NCBI GenBank assembly: GCA_035390885.1 | Contig: DAOOUW010000006.1 | Coordinates: 1 to 64,000, forward strand | Direction of reading: 5' to 3' | DNA: 64,000 bases | Source: JAOAFT01 sp035390885 | Lineage (GTDB): Bacteria; Bacteroidota; Ignavibacteria; UBA10030 | The notes under the pieces: model-generated | Databases searched by the model: none | Told to the model about the DNA's origin: nothing | What the model saw: the letters and a program-made list of their open reading frames with translations, nothing else | Program-made: the position numbers and the translations under genes | Shown here: piece by piece, positions 62,179-64,000 of the stretch | How positions within the stretch are numbered: position 1 is the first letter of the stretch | Layout of the letters: the number at the start of each line of letters is the position of its first letter

Positions 62179-62604
62179 ATGACGATCAAACAACTTTCGG
62201 TATTTTTAGAGAATACATCAGGCCGATTGGCGGAAGTAACACGAATACTCGCCGATGCCAAAATCAACATCTCAGCATTTAGCCTTGCCGATACCGCAGA
62301 CTATGGTATATTGCGTCTTATCGTGGATGATCCCGTACGAGCAGAAAAAATGTTACACGAGCAGGGCTGCACAGTGCACACAACAGATGTTGTGGGAATT
62401 TATGTGCCGCACAAACCAGGAGGATTATATAAGGCTCTTGTTGTGCTTGCGGAAAATGGAATTAGCATCGAGTATATGTACGCATTTGCCAGTCGGGAAA
62501 AGGCAATGGTGATTCTCCGCACGGAAAATATAGCTCACACAATCGAGGCGCTCCAAAAAAGTGGAATCGAGATATTGAATCCATCTGATGCCTATAACGC
62601 TTAA
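62179..62604 (+). CDS. Tandem ACT-domain protein
   Basis: A 141-residue protein of two ACT units: QLSVFLENTSGRLAEVTRIL with ISAFSLADTADYGILRLIV, and VVGIYVPHKPGGLYKALVVL with ISIEYMYAFASREKAMVIL. ATG 62179 follows AGGAG; an earlier in-frame start lies inside paaK without an RBS. Stand-alone ACT pairs bind amino acids and act as sensors. Position between paaK and an aminotransferase suggests an aromatic amino acid ligand, which is inference. Confidence 0.9.
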   Translation: MTIKQLSVFLENTSGRLAEVTRILADAKINISAFSLADTADYGILRLIVDDPVRAEKMLHEQGCTVHTTDVVGIYVPHKPGGLYKALVVLAENGISIEYMYAFASREKAMVILRTENIAHTIEALQKSGIEILNPSDAYNA

Positions 62605-62655
62605 GTGATATTTTTTTATGAATTGATAATGGAAAAGGAAAGAAGAAAGTAAACG

Positions 62656-63864
62656 ATGGTACAATTTTCTCAATCAGTAAAATTTTTTCGTTCATCAGCT
62701 GTTCGAGATTTGATGAGTGTTGCAATAAAGCCTGATGTTATTTCATTTGCAGGCGGAATGCCGGGGAACGAATTGTTTCCGGTCTCCGAAATGGAGGAAC
62801 TTTATGCACAGCTTCCGCTTGCCGAAAAGCAGATGGCGTTTCAATATGGACCGACGCCAGGGTATCCGCCATTGCTGGATTCGTTGACTGATTATCTACG
62901 TCGAAAAGGGTTCCCCGTGGACAAGAATAAACTGCTCATCACCACTGGTTCTCTTCAGGCGATTTATATCTTGACGAAAATCTTTATTGACCCAGGTAAT
63001 ATTATTGTTACCGAGAATCCATCGTTCGTCGGAGCGCTTTCGGCGTTCAGTTCATTTCAAGCTGCGCTCCATTCTATTCCTCTAAGATCCGATGGCATTG
63101 ATTGCGCTATGCTTGAGTCGTATCTCAAATCGGATGAAGCGCAAAATGTAAAGTTCATCTACCTTACTCCAAACTTTCATAATCCAGCCGGAATATTGTA
63201 TTCAAGAGAGAATCGCCGAAAAGTTGCGGAAATTGCAGGACGTTTTGGGGTTCCGGTCATTGAAGATGATGCCTATGGCGAATTATACTTTGAAAAAGAA
63301 ATGAAAGAACTTGTAACGCCGTTGAAGGTTCTGTATGAAGATACCTGTACTATTTGTACAGTTGGTTCGTTTTCGAAAATTGTTGGACCAGGATTTCGAC
63401 TTGGCTGGATGCTTGTGCCGCCAGAAATTTATAAACAAGCTGAACTTTGCAAACAATCCATTGATGCGTGCTCGCCAAATTTCACGCAGGTATTGGCTGA
63501 TGCATTCCTGCGTTCAGGGAAGATGGAAGTATACATTGAAAAGTTAAGAGAGATTTATAGAAAGCGTAAAAATTCGATGGTTGCAGCAATCAAAAGATAT
63601 TTTCCTGAAGAAGTTGGGTGGAATGATCCGCAGGGCGGATTCTATATCTGGTGTTCTGTGCCATCCTCGGTGAATGTGATTGAGGTATTGCAAAAGTGTA
63701 TGGAGCAGGGGGCCATTTACGTTATCGGACAAACATTCGATCCCGATGCAAAAGATACAACGCATTTCAGGCTCTCATTTTCGAATACGCCGGAAGAAAA
63801 AATAGAGGAAGGCATCCGCATTCTTGGCAACGTCTTGAAACAATCGCTAAAAATGGAAAAGTGA
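62656..63864 (+). CDS. PLP-dependent aminotransferase (2-aminoadipate/aromatic type)
   Basis: A 402-residue class I/II fold-type I transaminase. SFAGGMPGNELFP is the MocR/LysN-type opening, followed by YGPTPGYPPLLDSLTDYLRR, TTGSLQAIYILTKIF, YLTPNFHNPAG, VIEDDAYGELYF and the PLP lysine in GSFSKIVGPGFRLGW. No DNA-binding domain is attached. Such enzymes act on 2-aminoadipate, aromatic or branched amino acids; with paaK and the ACT protein upstream an aromatic substrate is favoured. It could also supply the transaminase missing from the biosynthetic cluster. The start is behind GAAAGGAAAG. Confidence 0.9.
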   Translation: MVQFSQSVKFFRSSAVRDLMSVAIKPDVISFAGGMPGNELFPVSEMEELYAQLPLAEKQMAFQYGPTPGYPPLLDSLTDYLRRKGFPVDKNKLLITTGSLQAIYILTKIFIDPGNIIVTENPSFVGALSAFSSFQAALHSIPLRSDGIDCAMLESYLKSDEAQNVKFIYLTPNFHNPAGILYSRENRRKVAEIAGRFGVPVIEDDAYGELYFEKEMKELVTPLKVLYEDTCTICTVGSFSKIVGPGFRLGWMLVPPEIYKQAELCKQSIDACSPNFTQVLADAFLRSGKMEVYIEKLREIYRKRKNSMVAAIKRYFPEEVGWNDPQGGFYIWCSVPSSVNVIEVLQKCMEQGAIYVIGQTFDPDAKDTTHFRLSFSNTPEEKIEEGIRILGNVLKQSLKMEK

Positions 63865-63922
63865 CTAAAATTGATTGATACATTAAAAACTTGTAGAGAT
63901 AGTTGAATCAATATGCTTAGAG

Positions 63923-64000
63923 CACCTCGGCAACCGATTCCCTGACGGCGGCTGAGTCGAAACCACCGCCATGATAGACTACCCCGTCAACCTTTGGTTG
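63923..64000. repeat. Composite palindromic repeat, copy 3 (cut by window end)
   Basis: Shares ACCTCGGCAACCGA, CTGACGG(C/T)GGCTGAGT, TGATAGACTACCCCGTC and AACC-TTT-GGTTG with copy 1 at 56387-56510. The element continues beyond the window. Confidence 0.75.

Noticed and set aside
1..64000. CRISPR arrays, rRNA operons, tRNAs, integrases or insertion sequences
   Set aside because: Looked for regular spaced repeats, CCA-ending cloverleaves and transposase motifs; none were seen. The repeats at 56387-56990 are irregular and unspaced.

Overview
The window (64 kb, one 100-N scaffold gap at 3082-3181) looks like a draft chromosome segment of a heterotrophic member of the Bacteroidota/Chlorobiota/Ignavibacteriota lineage. 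The main reason is that eight secreted proteins end in a type IX secretion (T9SS) type-A C-terminal sorting domain with the NYPNPFNPTT signature and a terminal (K)xxLxK. This wording is common in Ignavibacteria-like genomes; the placement is inference, since no rRNA or tRNA is visible. The DNA is moderately AT-rich and starts are mostly preceded by AAGGAG-type ribosome binding sites.

Region 1 (1-21.8 kb, all plus strand) is a xylan/hemicellulose utilisation locus. It holds the end of a probable outer-membrane barrel, a parallel beta-helix protein, a multi-module carbohydrate-binding-like protein interrupted by the gap, three GH10 xylanases, a GH30 glucuronoxylanase, a GH43+CBM6 enzyme, a GH35/DUF5597-type beta-galactosidase, a CE4-type deacetylase, a second parallel beta-helix protein and xylose isomerase. 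The products would debranch and cut glucuronoarabinoxylan outside the cell and feed xylose to XylA. xylA has a clear promoter followed by a 14-nt palindrome that could be an operator. A compact structured RNA candidate with its own extended -10 lies after xylA.

Region 2 (22-25.1 kb) holds a secreted nitroreductase-like protein (minus), a deoxyhypusine-synthase-like enzyme, a histone-H1-like small protein, a tiny membrane protein and a coiled-coil/helical-repeat protein.

Region 3 (25.1-45 kb, all plus) is an unusually complete amino-acid biosynthesis supercluster: ilvD-ilvB-ilvN-ilvC-cimA-aroF-leuA-leuC-(methyltransferase)-leuD-proC-leuB-hom-lysC-(phosphoglycerate-mutase-like homoserine kinase)-thrC. 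It is preceded by a short peptide very rich in Ile/Leu/Val and mutually exclusive hairpins: a textbook-like transcription attenuator that appears not to be named by simple gene calling.

Region 4 (45-57 kb) has a DUF3108 protein and a membrane protein (minus), a large T9SS protein (plus), three tandem minus-strand GT-C/TPR membrane proteins (TMTC-like), two of which share a 1,091-bp block that looks identical, and a small T9SS protein. An 830-bp repeat-rich gap follows, with REP-like palindromes that recur at the window's end.

Region 5 (57-64 kb) has class II fructose-bisphosphate aldolase and a PPi-type phosphofructokinase (minus), then a MscS channel, a phenylacetate-CoA ligase, a double-ACT protein and a PLP aminotransferase (plus).

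All calls come from reading the sequence; family names are from motif recognition, not database searches.
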